DNA of 64,000 nucleotides, taken from contig NZ_FO704551.1 of NCBI RefSeq assembly GCF_000968175.1, positions 1,488,001 to 1,552,000 on the forward strand. Direction: 5' to 3'. Below, in pieces: positions 1 through 7,901 of the stretch; position 1 is the first letter of the stretch; the number at the start of each line of letters is the position of its first letter. Under the pieces are notes generated by a model that was not told the origin of the DNA, did no database searches, and saw only the letters and a program-made list of their open reading frames with translations. This DNA comes from Xenorhabdus poinarii G6 (GTDB lineage: Bacteria; Pseudomonadota; Gammaproteobacteria; Enterobacterales; Enterobacteriaceae). The position numbers and the translations under genes were made by a program.

Positions 1-16
1 TATTTATATTTTTTAG

Positions 17-42
17 ATAACCCCATTTAAACATGGGGTTAT
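17..42. terminator. Perfect hairpin downstream of ydjM
   Basis: Ten-base arms ATAACCCCAT (17-26) and ATGGGGTTAT (33-42) around a six-base loop, 29 nt past the ydjM stop. Neither strand has a clear U-run directly after the stem, so it is a weak intrinsic terminator candidate or simply a 3' end stabiliser. Confidence 0.4.
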
Positions 43-70
43 GCTAGCGTGTTGGACGCGGGTGAGTGAA

Positions 71-664
71 CTATTTGTAGAAATGCTGTAATTTATCAAT
101 ATTAAATTTATCAAACTGTATTTTGTCAAACGGTGTTTTGTCTAAATAGTGAGTAAATGAAAAATTGATATGTTGTGGAAGAATGATCGCGATCACGACG
201 ACTAATACTGCAATAAAGCGTTCCGCTTTTTTGCGTTCTTTACCTCTGAGAACAGGAATACGAAAACGCATTTTCAGGGGCCATAACAGTGGAATACCGG
301 CAGGTGTCAGCATATCAGCAATAAGATGGCTGATGTAACCGATAATCATGGCATGGATAAAGTCAGTCGGAATAGGCCAATCAGAAGGTATTTCAGTCTG
401 GAATAGAGTAACCCCCACGAGTAGCGCTAACAAACTATGCGTAAATCCACGATGCCCACATAATCGTGCAATGGGAATGGAGATAAAGCGAAATAATCGA
501 CCTAATGTTGAGCTTGGGTGATCAATATCGGGTAACAATGAAGCCAGAAGTACACCGGGAAGCATGTGCAACCAGTCTCCCTGTGCTATTTCTGGCGTGA
601 TTTCTAGCTGGTGAGCCAATACAAGGCTGGCAACGGAAAAAAGAAGATGTCCTTCTGCTGTCAT
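71..664 (-). CDS. ydjM: YdjM-family inner membrane protein (metal-dependent hydrolase fold)
   Basis: A 197-residue membrane protein of the YdjM family (DUF457, membrane-bound predicted metal-dependent hydrolases). Conserved polar motifs sit between hydrophobic segments: PDIDHPSS near residues 45-52, GHRGFTHS near 70-77, and HLIADMLTPAG near 112-122 with a following LLWP. Their Asp and His residues are the presumed metal ligands of the family; no reaction has been proved. Length matches the E. coli protein (about 196). The gene is alone on the minus strand. A perfect CTGT-N8-ACAG LexA box lies 42 nt upstream, and E. coli ydjM is a known SOS gene, so DNA-damage control looks conserved. The last 25 residues are polar with repeated Phe-Asp-Lys units and are likely variable. 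Confidence 0.85.
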   Translation of the reverse strand: MTAEGHLLFSVASLVLAHQLEITPEIAQGDWLHMLPGVLLASLLPDIDHPSSTLGRLFRFISIPIARLCGHRGFTHSLLALLVGVTLFQTEIPSDWPIPTDFIHAMIIGYISHLIADMLTPAGIPLLWPLKMRFRIPVLRGKERKKAERFIAVLVVVIAIILPQHINFSFTHYLDKTPFDKIQFDKFNIDKLQHFYK

Positions 665-705
665 AACTATTTATGTTAACTGTTTCTATTAATTTATGTT
701 GATTG

Positions 706-721
706 CTGTTTATACATACAG
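706..721 (-). promoter_or_regulatory. LexA (SOS) box upstream of ydjM
   Basis: CTGTTTATACATACAG has both perfect CTGT and ACAG half-sites with an AT-rich eight-base core. It starts 42 nt upstream of the ydjM start codon. E. coli ydjM is LexA-regulated, which supports function. Confidence 0.8.
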
Positions 722-841
722 TAAGGCAGTATAGAGGGTTTTGTCTCAGGATGATAGAGGGTAAATAAGAAAAATCTTTATTTTCATGTGATGAGTCAAT
801 CGATCTGTGCCATATCAAACAAACAGGCCGTCTCATTTGCC

Positions 842-878
842 CTGCCATTACAGGGAAACAGATATGAGGTAATGGCAG
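842..878. repeat. Inverted repeat downstream of hxpB
   Basis: CTGCCATTAC (842-851) and GTAATGGCAG (869-878) are exact reverse complements separated by 17 nt, 11 nt past the hxpB stop. No U-run follows on the minus strand. It may be a 3' stabiliser or a small interspersed repeat. Confidence 0.4.
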
Positions 879-888
879 TGCGCGGTTA

Positions 889-1554
889 TCACGTAATATT
901 TTCTATTGTTAATTTTTCCAATGAATTCAGTTTGATATCAGCTAATGACCAACGAGGATCATTGAAATGATTCGCCGAAGGAACCACAATTGAGCGCATT
1001 CGCGCCGCTTTGGTGGCGATCATACCGTTAAATGAGTCTTCCAATGTGAGGCAATGAATTGGCTTGACCCCAAGTTGGTTAGCTGCCAGCAAATAAACTT
1101 CGGGATGAGGTTTGCTGTAAGGTAACTGTGCAGCAGAAACAACAACATCAAAGTAATGCCGTAGGTTAAATAATTCAAGGACTTGTTCGAGCATCTCATA
1201 AGGTGAAGCTGAGGCCAGACCAATTTTCAACCCACGTTCGCGGCAGAGATTTAAAGCATATTCTACTCCTGGTAACAAAGGACGGCTTTCTTTAACGGAT
1301 TGGACGACGTAATCAATGATGCGTTGCTCGGTTTCCCTTTTGGAAATGCCTTGCCAGGGGGAGGCTTGATACCATAATTCAACAACATGATCGATTCGTA
1401 ACCCCAATGTATCAGGCAGTGTTGTGGCCAGATTCAAATCTAACCCTAGTTCACTGAATACCTTTTTTTCGCCTTGTTCCCAGTAAGGCTCAGAATCAAT
1501 CAGCAAACCATCCATATCAAAGATAGCGGCTTCTATCGGTAAACGAAATGACAT
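889..1554 (-). CDS. hxpB: Hexitol/2-deoxyglucose-6-phosphate phosphatase (HAD superfamily)
   Basis: A 221-residue haloacid-dehalogenase-type sugar phosphatase (YniC/HxpB family) that hydrolyses phosphorylated hexoses and hexitols in the cytoplasm. Motif I is DMDG near residues 13-16 (Asp nucleophile and general acid), motif II is the Ser of GLASASP, motif III the Lys of SKPHPEVY, and motif IV the acidic LEDSFNG. I chose the ATG at 1554 rather than an in-frame ATG 17 codons upstream: a GGAGAG ribosome-binding site lies about 9 nt before it and the length then equals the E. coli protein (222). The neighbouring yniA, transcribed the same way, is a sugar-amine kinase, as in E. coli. Confidence 0.88.
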   Translation of the reverse strand: MSFRLPIEAAIFDMDGLLIDSEPYWEQGEKKVFSELGLDLNLATTLPDTLGLRIDHVVELWYQASPWQGISKRETEQRIIDYVVQSVKESRPLLPGVEYALNLCRERGLKIGLASASPYEMLEQVLELFNLRHYFDVVVSAAQLPYSKPHPEVYLLAANQLGVKPIHCLTLEDSFNGMIATKAARMRSIVVPSANHFNDPRWSLADIKLNSLEKLTIENIT

Positions 1555-1758
1555 TTCATATCTCTCCGCGAGGTGATAATGATTAACGAGGTTTGATTGT
1601 AACAATCCCGGTCAATTAAATCTCGTTATCGATGATAGTAAAAAGAAGAAATGGAAAGGATGAAAAGACCCATCTTCTTAAAAAGAATGATGACCTTAGA
1701 GGGTGAATAAAAAGAATTTTGAGTTCATGAAAATGATATTGATAAATTTTTTTTATGT

Positions 1759-2622
1759 TTATTCAGATAAAAGTTTATCGATCGTATTTTGTACAAAAAT
1801 AAAATTATCACCGCCGAAAAGATGACATTTATTCAATAAATAATAGAGTTGATAGATAGGTTGGCGCTCAAGGAAACCTTGGGGTAATGGCCAGATATTC
1901 TGGTAGCCATCAAATATTTGCAAGGGAAGCTCCGGGTAAAACGGCAGCATCGCCAGATCACATTCACGATCACCCCAATAACAAGCAGGATCAAAAGTGA
2001 CGGCGCAATTATCGCCCAATGAGGCACAGTTCGTGGGCCACAGATCACCATGAAGGAGAGAAGGTTGGGGGTGGTGGTTATGTAATTTTTCAGTGATTAT
2101 TTGGACAATTTGGCTAATATTACCAAATATCATGCCCTTATCAGCGGCAAGTTGTAATTGCCATCCGACGCGTTTTTCGGCATAGAAATGACTCCAGCGT
2201 TTTTGCCACCCATTAGGCTGTATGGTGGTTGCTAGCATGTTATCAAAATCAAAACCAAATTTAGGTTGCTCACTCCATTGATGCAGTTTTGCAAGATGCT
2301 GACCAAAAAGATAAGCACTATGTGCATCAAAGGGTTTTAAGGGCAAATACTCTAGCAGCAGGAAGCTATAATTGCGGTCGTGACCGACACCATAAACCTC
2401 GGGAACACGAGCCGTTTTACTGCGAGCCAGTAATTCCAGTTGTTCTGCTTCTGCCTTGAAAATGGGCAGCATTTCTTTCACATTGGATTTGATAAAGATA
2501 TGTTGTTCACCGTATTCAATGTGCCAGGCACGGTGAATATCACCTCCTGCTAATTCCGTTTTATTGCGGATCTCAGCGTCACCAAAATGCTCACTTAATA
2601 GATGGTTCACTGTTTGCCACAT
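1759..2622 (-). CDS. yniA: Fructosamine kinase-family protein YniA
   Basis: A 287-residue kinase-like protein of the fructosamine/ketosamine-3-kinase family, related to aminoglycoside phosphotransferases. Visible features are an N-terminal Lys-containing strand (IFIKSN near residue 45), the catalytic loop LLHGDLWPTN with the general-base Asp, and a metal-binding FDPACYWGDRE motif. Members phosphorylate glycated amines and help remove Amadori products from protein; the E. coli protein's natural substrate is not firmly settled. The length is typical (about 286). It lies upstream of hxpB with a gap of about 200 nt, so co-transcription is possible but unproven. Confidence 0.85.
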   Translation of the reverse strand: MWQTVNHLLSEHFGDAEIRNKTELAGGDIHRAWHIEYGEQHIFIKSNVKEMLPIFKAEAEQLELLARSKTARVPEVYGVGHDRNYSFLLLEYLPLKPFDAHSAYLFGQHLAKLHQWSEQPKFGFDFDNMLATTIQPNGWQKRWSHFYAEKRVGWQLQLAADKGMIFGNISQIVQIITEKLHNHHPQPSLLHGDLWPTNCASLGDNCAVTFDPACYWGDRECDLAMLPFYPELPLQIFDGYQNIWPLPQGFLERQPIYQLYYLLNKCHLFGGDNFIFVQNTIDKLLSE

Positions 2623-2714
2623 GCTTCACCTCATTAAGTTGACAATTGCTATGGTTATATTACAGACAGATGTAATATTTGAACAGACTAAAAGTGGGTT
2701 TAATCGTAATTAAT

Positions 2715-2744
2715 GAGGCTATATCTCAAATTTGATATAGCCTC
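2715..2744 (-). terminator. Terminator of the yfeABCD operon
   Basis: Perfect 11-bp stem GAGGCTATATC / GATATAGCCTC with an 8-nt loop, starting 6 nt past the yfeD stop. It is preceded by an A-run on the minus strand and followed by an AT-rich segment. On the plus strand it is followed by TATTTTTTA, so it could work in both directions. Confidence 0.65.
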
Positions 2745-2750
2745 TATTTT

Positions 2751-3647
2751 TTAATTTGATTTTTCTGGGATTGGCGATATCCGAGATGGCATGTTCCCTA
2801 GCGTTTCTTTGTTTATCTTCTTTCGGGCTAATTTTATCTGGTCATAAATAAGAGTCATAGTAAAGAAAATAGCCTGGATGATGACGATACAGGGACCTGT
2901 CTCACCGTCAATATGGAAACTGATGAGGGTTCCAAGTACGCTGGAGGAGACAGAAGCAAGCATTGCTACAATAAGCATACGATCGAAACTTCGGCAAAGC
3001 ATGAAGGCAATAATGCCTGGTGAGATTAACATTGCAATGACCAGGATGATGCCAACCGCCTGCAATGAGGCAACAATGGTGAGTGCTAACAGAGATAACA
3101 ATCCGTAATGAAGCCGTTTTACCGGCAGACCAACCACTCTGGCCTGATTAGGATCGAAACAGTAAAGCATAAAATCCTTTCTCTTTAGCAACACAATCGT
3201 CAGCGTAATCCCGGCAATGCCCAGTGTCTGGAGTAATTCATACTGGGTGATGCCGAGTATGCTGCCGAATAGAATGTGTGTCAGGTGTTGATCGGTATCT
3301 ATACGCGTAAACAGGACTAACCCGAATGCAAACATACCTGAAAAAACAATACCCATGACGGTATCTTCTTTAATTCTGCTGTGTTCTTTTAGGTATCCAG
3401 TCGCAAATGCACAAGATATACCGGAAAGAAATGCACCGATGGCAAGTGGCATCCCCGTGATAAATGCAAGCACGATCCCCGGTAAAACAGCATGGGAAAT
3501 TGCGTCTCCCATCAATGACCAGCCCTTTAAAACTAAATAACAGGAAAGCACCGCACAGACAGCACCCACAATAATGGCTGTAAAGATAGCTCTGCGCATA
3601 AACTCATGCATGAAAGGTTCAGTGATTAATTCAATTAATGTGTTCAT
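2751..3647 (-). CDS. yfeD: Manganese/iron ABC transporter permease YfeD (SitD)
   Basis: A 298-residue integral membrane permease of the ABC-3 metal family, one half of the inner membrane channel that imports Mn(II)/Fe(II) delivered by YfeA. About eight hydrophobic segments are visible; a [16 protein letters not shown] segment near residues 43-58 is the conserved cytoplasmic loop that contacts the ATPase, and the same motif recurs in YfeC. It is the last gene of a four-gene operon and overlaps yfeC by four bases (ATGA), implying translational coupling. The positively charged tail after the last helix is probably cytoplasmic. Confidence 0.93.
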   Translation of the reverse strand: MNTLIELITEPFMHEFMRRAIFTAIIVGAVCAVLSCYLVLKGWSLMGDAISHAVLPGIVLAFITGMPLAIGAFLSGISCAFATGYLKEHSRIKEDTVMGIVFSGMFAFGLVLFTRIDTDQHLTHILFGSILGITQYELLQTLGIAGITLTIVLLKRKDFMLYCFDPNQARVVGLPVKRLHYGLLSLLALTIVASLQAVGIILVIAMLISPGIIAFMLCRSFDRMLIVAMLASVSSSVLGTLISFHIDGETGPCIVIIQAIFFTMTLIYDQIKLARKKINKETLGNMPSRISPIPEKSN

Positions 3648-4519
3648 GAGCGTCGTTCCTGGATCAATGCTAAAGATTCTTTTCTCGCTCGTTTGCGGGA
3701 AGCTAACATGCCATGTTTGGGGGCAAAAAAGAAGGCGAGCAGAAAAATCACTGTTTGCATGGTGACAATGACACCGCCGGTTGCACCATCGAGGAAATAA
3801 CTCAGATAGGTGCCGAGCCCACTGGTGAGTGCACCGATGGTGATAGCAATGATCAACAAGTGTTTAAATCTATCTGTTAATAAATAGGCGGTTGCGCCAG
3901 GTGTGACTACCATTGCGATAACCAAAATGGCGCCTACAGTCTGTAATGCTGCAACAGTACAGGCACTTAATAAAGTGAAAAAAATGATTTTTAATCGAAG
4001 TGGTGATAAGCCGATAGAGCGTGCGTGAGTTTCGTCGAAGAAAACAACTAATAAATCTTTCCAAAGTGCCATTAAGATAACAAAGGAAACCCCGATGATG
4101 ATCTCAACTTGTAAAACATCTTCATCTGCGATCCCCAAAATATTACCCATAATAATGGATTGTACGTTGACGGATGTCGGGTTTAAGGAAACGATCAATA
4201 ATCCGACGGCAAAAAAAGTGGAGAAGATAAAACCGATCACTGCATCTTCACGTAACCGGGTGATATGACGAACTAATGTCATTGACAGTGCAGCAAGGAT
4301 CCCCGTAAAAAAAGCACCACCGGCATAAGGTAAACCGAGAGCATATGCACCCGCTACACCAGGAACAACAGAGTGAGAGAGGGCATCCCCCATAAGTGAC
4401 CAGCCTTTCAGCATCAAATAAGCCGATAGGAAAGCACAAACAGCGCCAACAAGGGCACTGACCCACATGGCTTTCACCATGTAGTTATAGTTGAAAGGTT
4501 GTAAAAGTAGCTCCATCAT
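3644..4519 (-). CDS. yfeC: Manganese/iron ABC transporter permease YfeC (SitC)
   Basis: A 291-residue ABC-3 family permease, the partner of YfeD in the YfeABCD importer. It carries the [16 protein letters not shown] coupling-loop motif near residues 39-54 and multiple hydrophobic helices, and ends in a Lys/Arg-rich cytoplasmic tail. The start overlaps the yfeB stop (ATGA) and the end overlaps the yfeD start in the same manner. Yersinia YfeC and YfeD are likewise paralogous. There are two consecutive ATG codons at the start; the first, in the overlap, is used here. Confidence 0.93.
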   Translation of the reverse strand: MMELLLQPFNYNYMVKAMWVSALVGAVCAFLSAYLMLKGWSLMGDALSHSVVPGVAGAYALGLPYAGGAFFTGILAALSMTLVRHITRLREDAVIGFIFSTFFAVGLLIVSLNPTSVNVQSIIMGNILGIADEDVLQVEIIIGVSFVILMALWKDLLVVFFDETHARSIGLSPLRLKIIFFTLLSACTVAALQTVGAILVIAMVVTPGATAYLLTDRFKHLLIIAITIGALTSGLGTYLSYFLDGATGGVIVTMQTVIFLLAFFFAPKHGMLASRKRARKESLALIQERRS

Positions 4520-5427
4520 GGCTGGTTTCCCTTTTGTTTTGGACTTTGTCGTGGTGGAACATGATGATTATGCCCATAAAAGACGGCAGCACGTTCATCA
4601 TCAGTAATCACTGTCAAGGAGCGTGAGTCATCGTCTTTATGTAATTCAGTGCCGGAAAGATTAATATGACGTAAAACCCCACCGAAGGTCATTTCCAGAT
4701 TTTTTTGCGTGAACGTATTTTCCGTTTGACCGCTGGCGAGCACAGTGCGGTTGATCAAGATAACATGATCACAAAATTCAGGGACACTGCCAAGATTATG
4801 TGTTGAAACTAAAACCAAATGACCTTCGTCACGTAAGTCACGAAGTAAGTCAATGATCGCATTTTCTGTTTTAACATCGACTCCGGTAAAGGGTTCATCC
4901 AGCAATAAGACTTTGCCTTCTTGAGCTAATGCACGGGCTAAAAATGCGCGTTTTTTCTGCCCACCCGACAGTTCACCAATTTGGCGGTCACGCAGTTCTG
5001 TCAGACCGACGCGTTCAAGTGCTTCATTGACAATTTCATGGTCACGTTTGCTGGGGCGCCGCAAAAACCCCATTTTTCCATAGCGACCCATCATGACGAC
5101 ATCGGAAACTAAAACCGGAAAATTCCAATCCACATCTTCAGTTTGGGGAACATATGCGATGATATTTTGCTTCAATGCGGTTTTGATCGGTTGATTATTG
5201 AGGGTCACTTTTCCCTGAGAAGGGATAATTAATCCCATGATGGTTTTAAATAATGTCGATTTTCCACTGCCATTCATGCCAACCAGGGCGCAAATGGTGC
5301 CACCGGTAATATCAAAACTAGCCTCATAAATTGCTGTGTGTCCATTGTTGTAAGTGACAGTGGCGTTATCCACAATTAAATGGGGTTGCTCAAATAATGA
5401 CTGTTGGTTTGATGATGAACGACTCAT
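4516..5427 (-). CDS. yfeB: Manganese/iron ABC transporter ATPase YfeB (SitB)
   Basis: A 303-residue ABC ATPase that powers YfeCD. Walker [10 protein letters not shown] lies near residues 50-58, followed by the Q-loop (VPQTEDVDW), the signature LSGGQKKR, Walker B VLLLDEPF and the switch His in VSTHN. An N-terminal extension and a roughly 60-residue C-terminal extension fit SitB/YfeB proteins. It overlaps yfeA upstream and yfeC downstream by ATGA, so the four subunits are made from one transcript. Metal specificity is assigned from context and family, not from this subunit. Confidence 0.93.
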   Translation of the reverse strand: MSRSSSNQQSLFEQPHLIVDNATVTYNNGHTAIYEASFDITGGTICALVGMNGSGKSTLFKTIMGLIIPSQGKVTLNNQPIKTALKQNIIAYVPQTEDVDWNFPVLVSDVVMMGRYGKMGFLRRPSKRDHEIVNEALERVGLTELRDRQIGELSGGQKKRAFLARALAQEGKVLLLDEPFTGVDVKTENAIIDLLRDLRDEGHLVLVSTHNLGSVPEFCDHVILINRTVLASGQTENTFTQKNLEMTFGGVLRHINLSGTELHKDDDSRSLTVITDDERAAVFYGHNHHVPPRQSPKQKGNQP

Positions 5428-6341
5428 TGATTAAATCCTTTTGCGATAGTGTCGACAGTGGTATTCAGCAGATCGATATAAGTAGGTACTGGGCCTTTTG
5501 GGGTGGAGAGAGAGTCTACATAAAGTACTCCACCGTAACGGGCTCCAGTTTCTTTACTGACTTGTTTGGCGGGTTTATCTGAAACCGTACTTTCACTAAA
5601 GAGAACCGGGATCTTATTGGCTCTTACGGTATCAATAACACGTCTCACTTGTTGAGGTGATCCCTGTTCCTCAGCGTTGATCGGCCATAAATAGACTTCT
5701 TTAAAACCATAATCTTGAGTGAGATAGCTGAAAGCGCCTTCACTGGTTACCAACCAACGTTGTTCTTCTGGAATACGAGAAAGACGTTCTCTAAGAGGAG
5801 CATCCAATTGGGTTATCTTTTCGGCATAAACGTTGGCATTGTGATTATAAATCTCAGCATTCTCTGGATCATATTTAACCAGAGCCTGGCGAATATTCTC
5901 GATATAAATCAGTGCATTTTTCGGTGACATCCAGGCGTGAGGATTAGGATTCTGATTGTAGGGACCTTCACGGATGGGTAAAGGTACAATGCCTTCGGTT
6001 ATCACAGCCGTCGGTTTATTTTCCATATTTTCAAAGAAGCGCTCGAACCAACGTTCTAAGTTTAAACCATTCCAGAGAATAAGGTCTGCACGTTGAGCTT
6101 TGATGATATCTTTGGGGGTGGGTTGATAATCATGGATTTCTGCACCAGGTTTTGTGATTGACTCAACAATTGCAGCATCTCCGGCAACGTTTTGAGCCAT
6201 ATCTTGAATAATCGTAAATGTTGTCACCACTCTGAATTTCTTCTCTGCATGAGCGTGTTGGCTGAATAATGTTATTGTGAACAGAACAATCATTAAATTG
6301 AATATTCGAAAAACAGCAGAAAGCGGGTGTTTTTTGTTCAT
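5424..6341 (-). CDS. yfeA: Periplasmic Mn/Fe-binding protein YfeA (SitA)
   Basis: A 305-residue cluster A-I solute-binding protein that captures Mn(II), Fe(II) or Zn(II) in the periplasm for YfeBCD. A Sec signal peptide ends at HAHA near residue 32. The expected metal ligands are visible: His in EIHDYQPTP, His in NPHAWMSP, Glu in TSEGAFSY and Asp in YVDSLSTP. There is no long His-rich loop, which argues for SitA/YfeA rather than ZnuA. It is the first gene of the operon; a near-consensus Fur box lies about 35 nt upstream. In Yersinia the homologous system contributes to virulence. Confidence 0.93.
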   Translation of the reverse strand: MNKKHPLSAVFRIFNLMIVLFTITLFSQHAHAEKKFRVVTTFTIIQDMAQNVAGDAAIVESITKPGAEIHDYQPTPKDIIKAQRADLILWNGLNLERWFERFFENMENKPTAVITEGIVPLPIREGPYNQNPNPHAWMSPKNALIYIENIRQALVKYDPENAEIYNHNANVYAEKITQLDAPLRERLSRIPEEQRWLVTSEGAFSYLTQDYGFKEVYLWPINAEEQGSPQQVRRVIDTVRANKIPVLFSESTVSDKPAKQVSKETGARYGGVLYVDSLSTPKGPVPTYIDLLNTTVDTIAKGFNQ

Positions 6342-6376
6342 CAGGATAAACCTTACCTGTTATACATATAATTATT

Positions 6377-6395
6377 GATAATGATTATCAGTATC
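6377..6395 (-). promoter_or_regulatory. Fur box of the yfeABCD operon
   Basis: GATAATGATTATCAGTATC matches 17 of 19 positions of the Fur consensus GATAATGATAATCATTATC. It lies between the divergent yfeA and emtA genes, 36 nt before the yfeA start, so iron-responsive repression of yfeABCD is expected. Confidence 0.85.
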
Positions 6396-6512
6396 GTTTG
6401 TGTAAAGTCAAGGCGATATCGGATGAAATTGATAATAGATAGAAAAATATTTTTGGTTTATCTGTAAAATTATATAATCTCTATAGGATAAATTCTATTT
6501 AGGGGAAGCTGC

Positions 6513-7190
6513 ATGAAAATAAAACTCCGCCATACTATGGTGTTAGCGTTATTATTGACGGGGTGTGCAGGCCAACAAGCGCATCAGTCAGACGTTAATT
6601 CGCCAATGACGGCAAAACGTGTGTTTAATCACAATAAATCAGCCTTTGAACAGGGTAGATTAGCGAACAAATCCACGCCATTTGATCGATTTATTAAGCA
6701 AGCAGCGAAACGTTATGGTGTTGATGAAACGCTTATTAAAGCGATTATTCAGGTGGAATCTGGTTTTCGGCCAGCGGTTGTGAGTAAATCTAACGCGATT
6801 GGCTTAATGCAAATTAAAGCGTCTACAGCTGGGCGCGATGCATACAAAATGAAAGGGAAAGCCGGGCAACCGACGATACATGAATTGAAAGATCCTGCCA
6901 CTAACATTGATCTTGGCACGGCTTATATCAGCATTTTAAAAAAATATCATCTGGATGGAATTACCAATCCAGAAACGTTGTATTATGCAACGATAGTCGC
7001 TTATGTTAATGGCGCTGGAGCATTGTTACGTATGTTTGATGCAAACCGGGCTATGGCCATTAATAAAATCAATCGAATGACGGCAAACGAATTTTATCAA
7101 TATGTTCAAAATAATCATCCGGCGCCTCAGGCTCCGCGTTATTTGTGGAAAGTGAAAAATGCTTATGGTGCTTTTGAGGCAACTCAATAA
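6513..7190 (+). CDS. emtA: Membrane-bound lytic murein transglycosylase, EmtA/MltE family
   Basis: A 225-residue outer-membrane lipoprotein that cleaves peptidoglycan glycan chains with formation of 1,6-anhydro ends. A signal peptide ends in the lipobox LLTGC near residues 14-18. The SLT domain shows the catalytic Glu in IIQVESGF, followed by GLMQIKAST and AYVNGAG. The start has a good AGGGGAAG ribosome-binding site. It is slightly longer than E. coli EmtA (203) because of an N-terminal linker. Divergent from yfeA and followed by a long non-coding gap. Another SLT-family lipoprotein is possible, but the YYATIVAYVNGAG and HPAPQAPRYLWKV motifs fit EmtA. Confidence 0.85.
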   Translation: MKIKLRHTMVLALLLTGCAGQQAHQSDVNSPMTAKRVFNHNKSAFEQGRLANKSTPFDRFIKQAAKRYGVDETLIKAIIQVESGFRPAVVSKSNAIGLMQIKASTAGRDAYKMKGKAGQPTIHELKDPATNIDLGTAYISILKKYHLDGITNPETLYYATIVAYVNGAGALLRMFDANRAMAINKINRMTANEFYQYVQNNHPAPQAPRYLWKVKNAYGAFEATQ

Positions 7191-7368
7191 TTTTTTGTAA
7201 ACTATAGTATTACTATTTTGAAATGATTATTTCACAAGTAATGTTGATTATTATTTTTTAATTAAAGATGTCTTTGATAATTTATGAGTTGAATTTTTTT
7301 TAAATAAAAAGAGCTGTTTAATAAAAATAATTATCAGCCGATAGAATAAAGTGATTTGAATTAATTCT

Positions 7369-7667
7369 ATGGCATCAAACTTTATGTATGTTGGTAAGTT
7401 GTCCCATTATGGTGACAACAATGATGATGGATTTATACACCAGTTGAAGTCTATTCCAGTTATTCAATATCACCATTTGACCTTAAAAATAAACAGGATA
7501 ATGATCGTATGTATGACAATCGCCTAATCACACTAGATACGATAAATCAATATATAAAGGAAGGAACCACAAGGAAGAGTAAAGAATGGAAAGCGACGAT
7601 AGGTACAGCAAATACTGGTTTTGATATAGGTGATGATGGTTGTCCTTGCAACGATAAGAGTAATTAA
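7369..7667 (+). pseudogene. Frameshifted or orphan small hypothetical gene
   Basis: Not recognised. From the ATG at 7369 a frame reads MASNFMYVGKLSHYGDNNDD and then continues as an unlike sequence to a stop. Near 7429 a one-base shift moves into a second frame that stays open to the TAA at 7665-7667, reading IYTPVEVYSSYSISPFDLKN and ending CPCNDKSN. The joined product would be about 98 residues, soluble, polar, with a CPC motif near the end. A shorter intact ORF starts at the in-frame ATG at 7509 (52 residues). The region is more AT-rich than the neighbours. It may be a decaying accessory gene; the joined reading is my inference. Confidence 0.4.
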
Positions 7668-7782
7668 AAATTCAACGAGTTAAATGTATGCTCACAGAGC
7701 TATTTTAACACTTACTCTATGTGATACTATATCATGCGAGTTAGGGCAAATGTACCGGATGCTTTTGAAATTGCGTTCCTAA

Positions 7783-7880
7783 ATGTGTACACATCTTGCG
7801 GAGTGAAGCAAGAATTTGTTTCTAACGTGCTAACTAATAATGAATTTTATTTAATGCAAGTGATCTTTCGTGTGGATCAC
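7783..7880 (+). promoter_or_regulatory. thrS translational operator (leader RNA)
   Basis: The thrS leader contains a 12-nt perfect palindrome ATGTGTACACAT (7783-7794), a stem CTTGC/GCAAG (7795-7812), a single-stranded AU-rich linker, and a stem GTGATC/GATCAC (7860-7880) whose loop TTCGTGTG carries CGU, the tRNA-Thr anticodon sequence. In E. coli, threonyl-tRNA synthetase binds such tRNA-like hairpins just upstream of the ribosome-binding site and represses its own translation. The layout and the anticodon-like loop support the same control here. Confidence 0.75.
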
Positions 7881-7901
7881 CACTGTATATAAGGATTTTA
7901 A

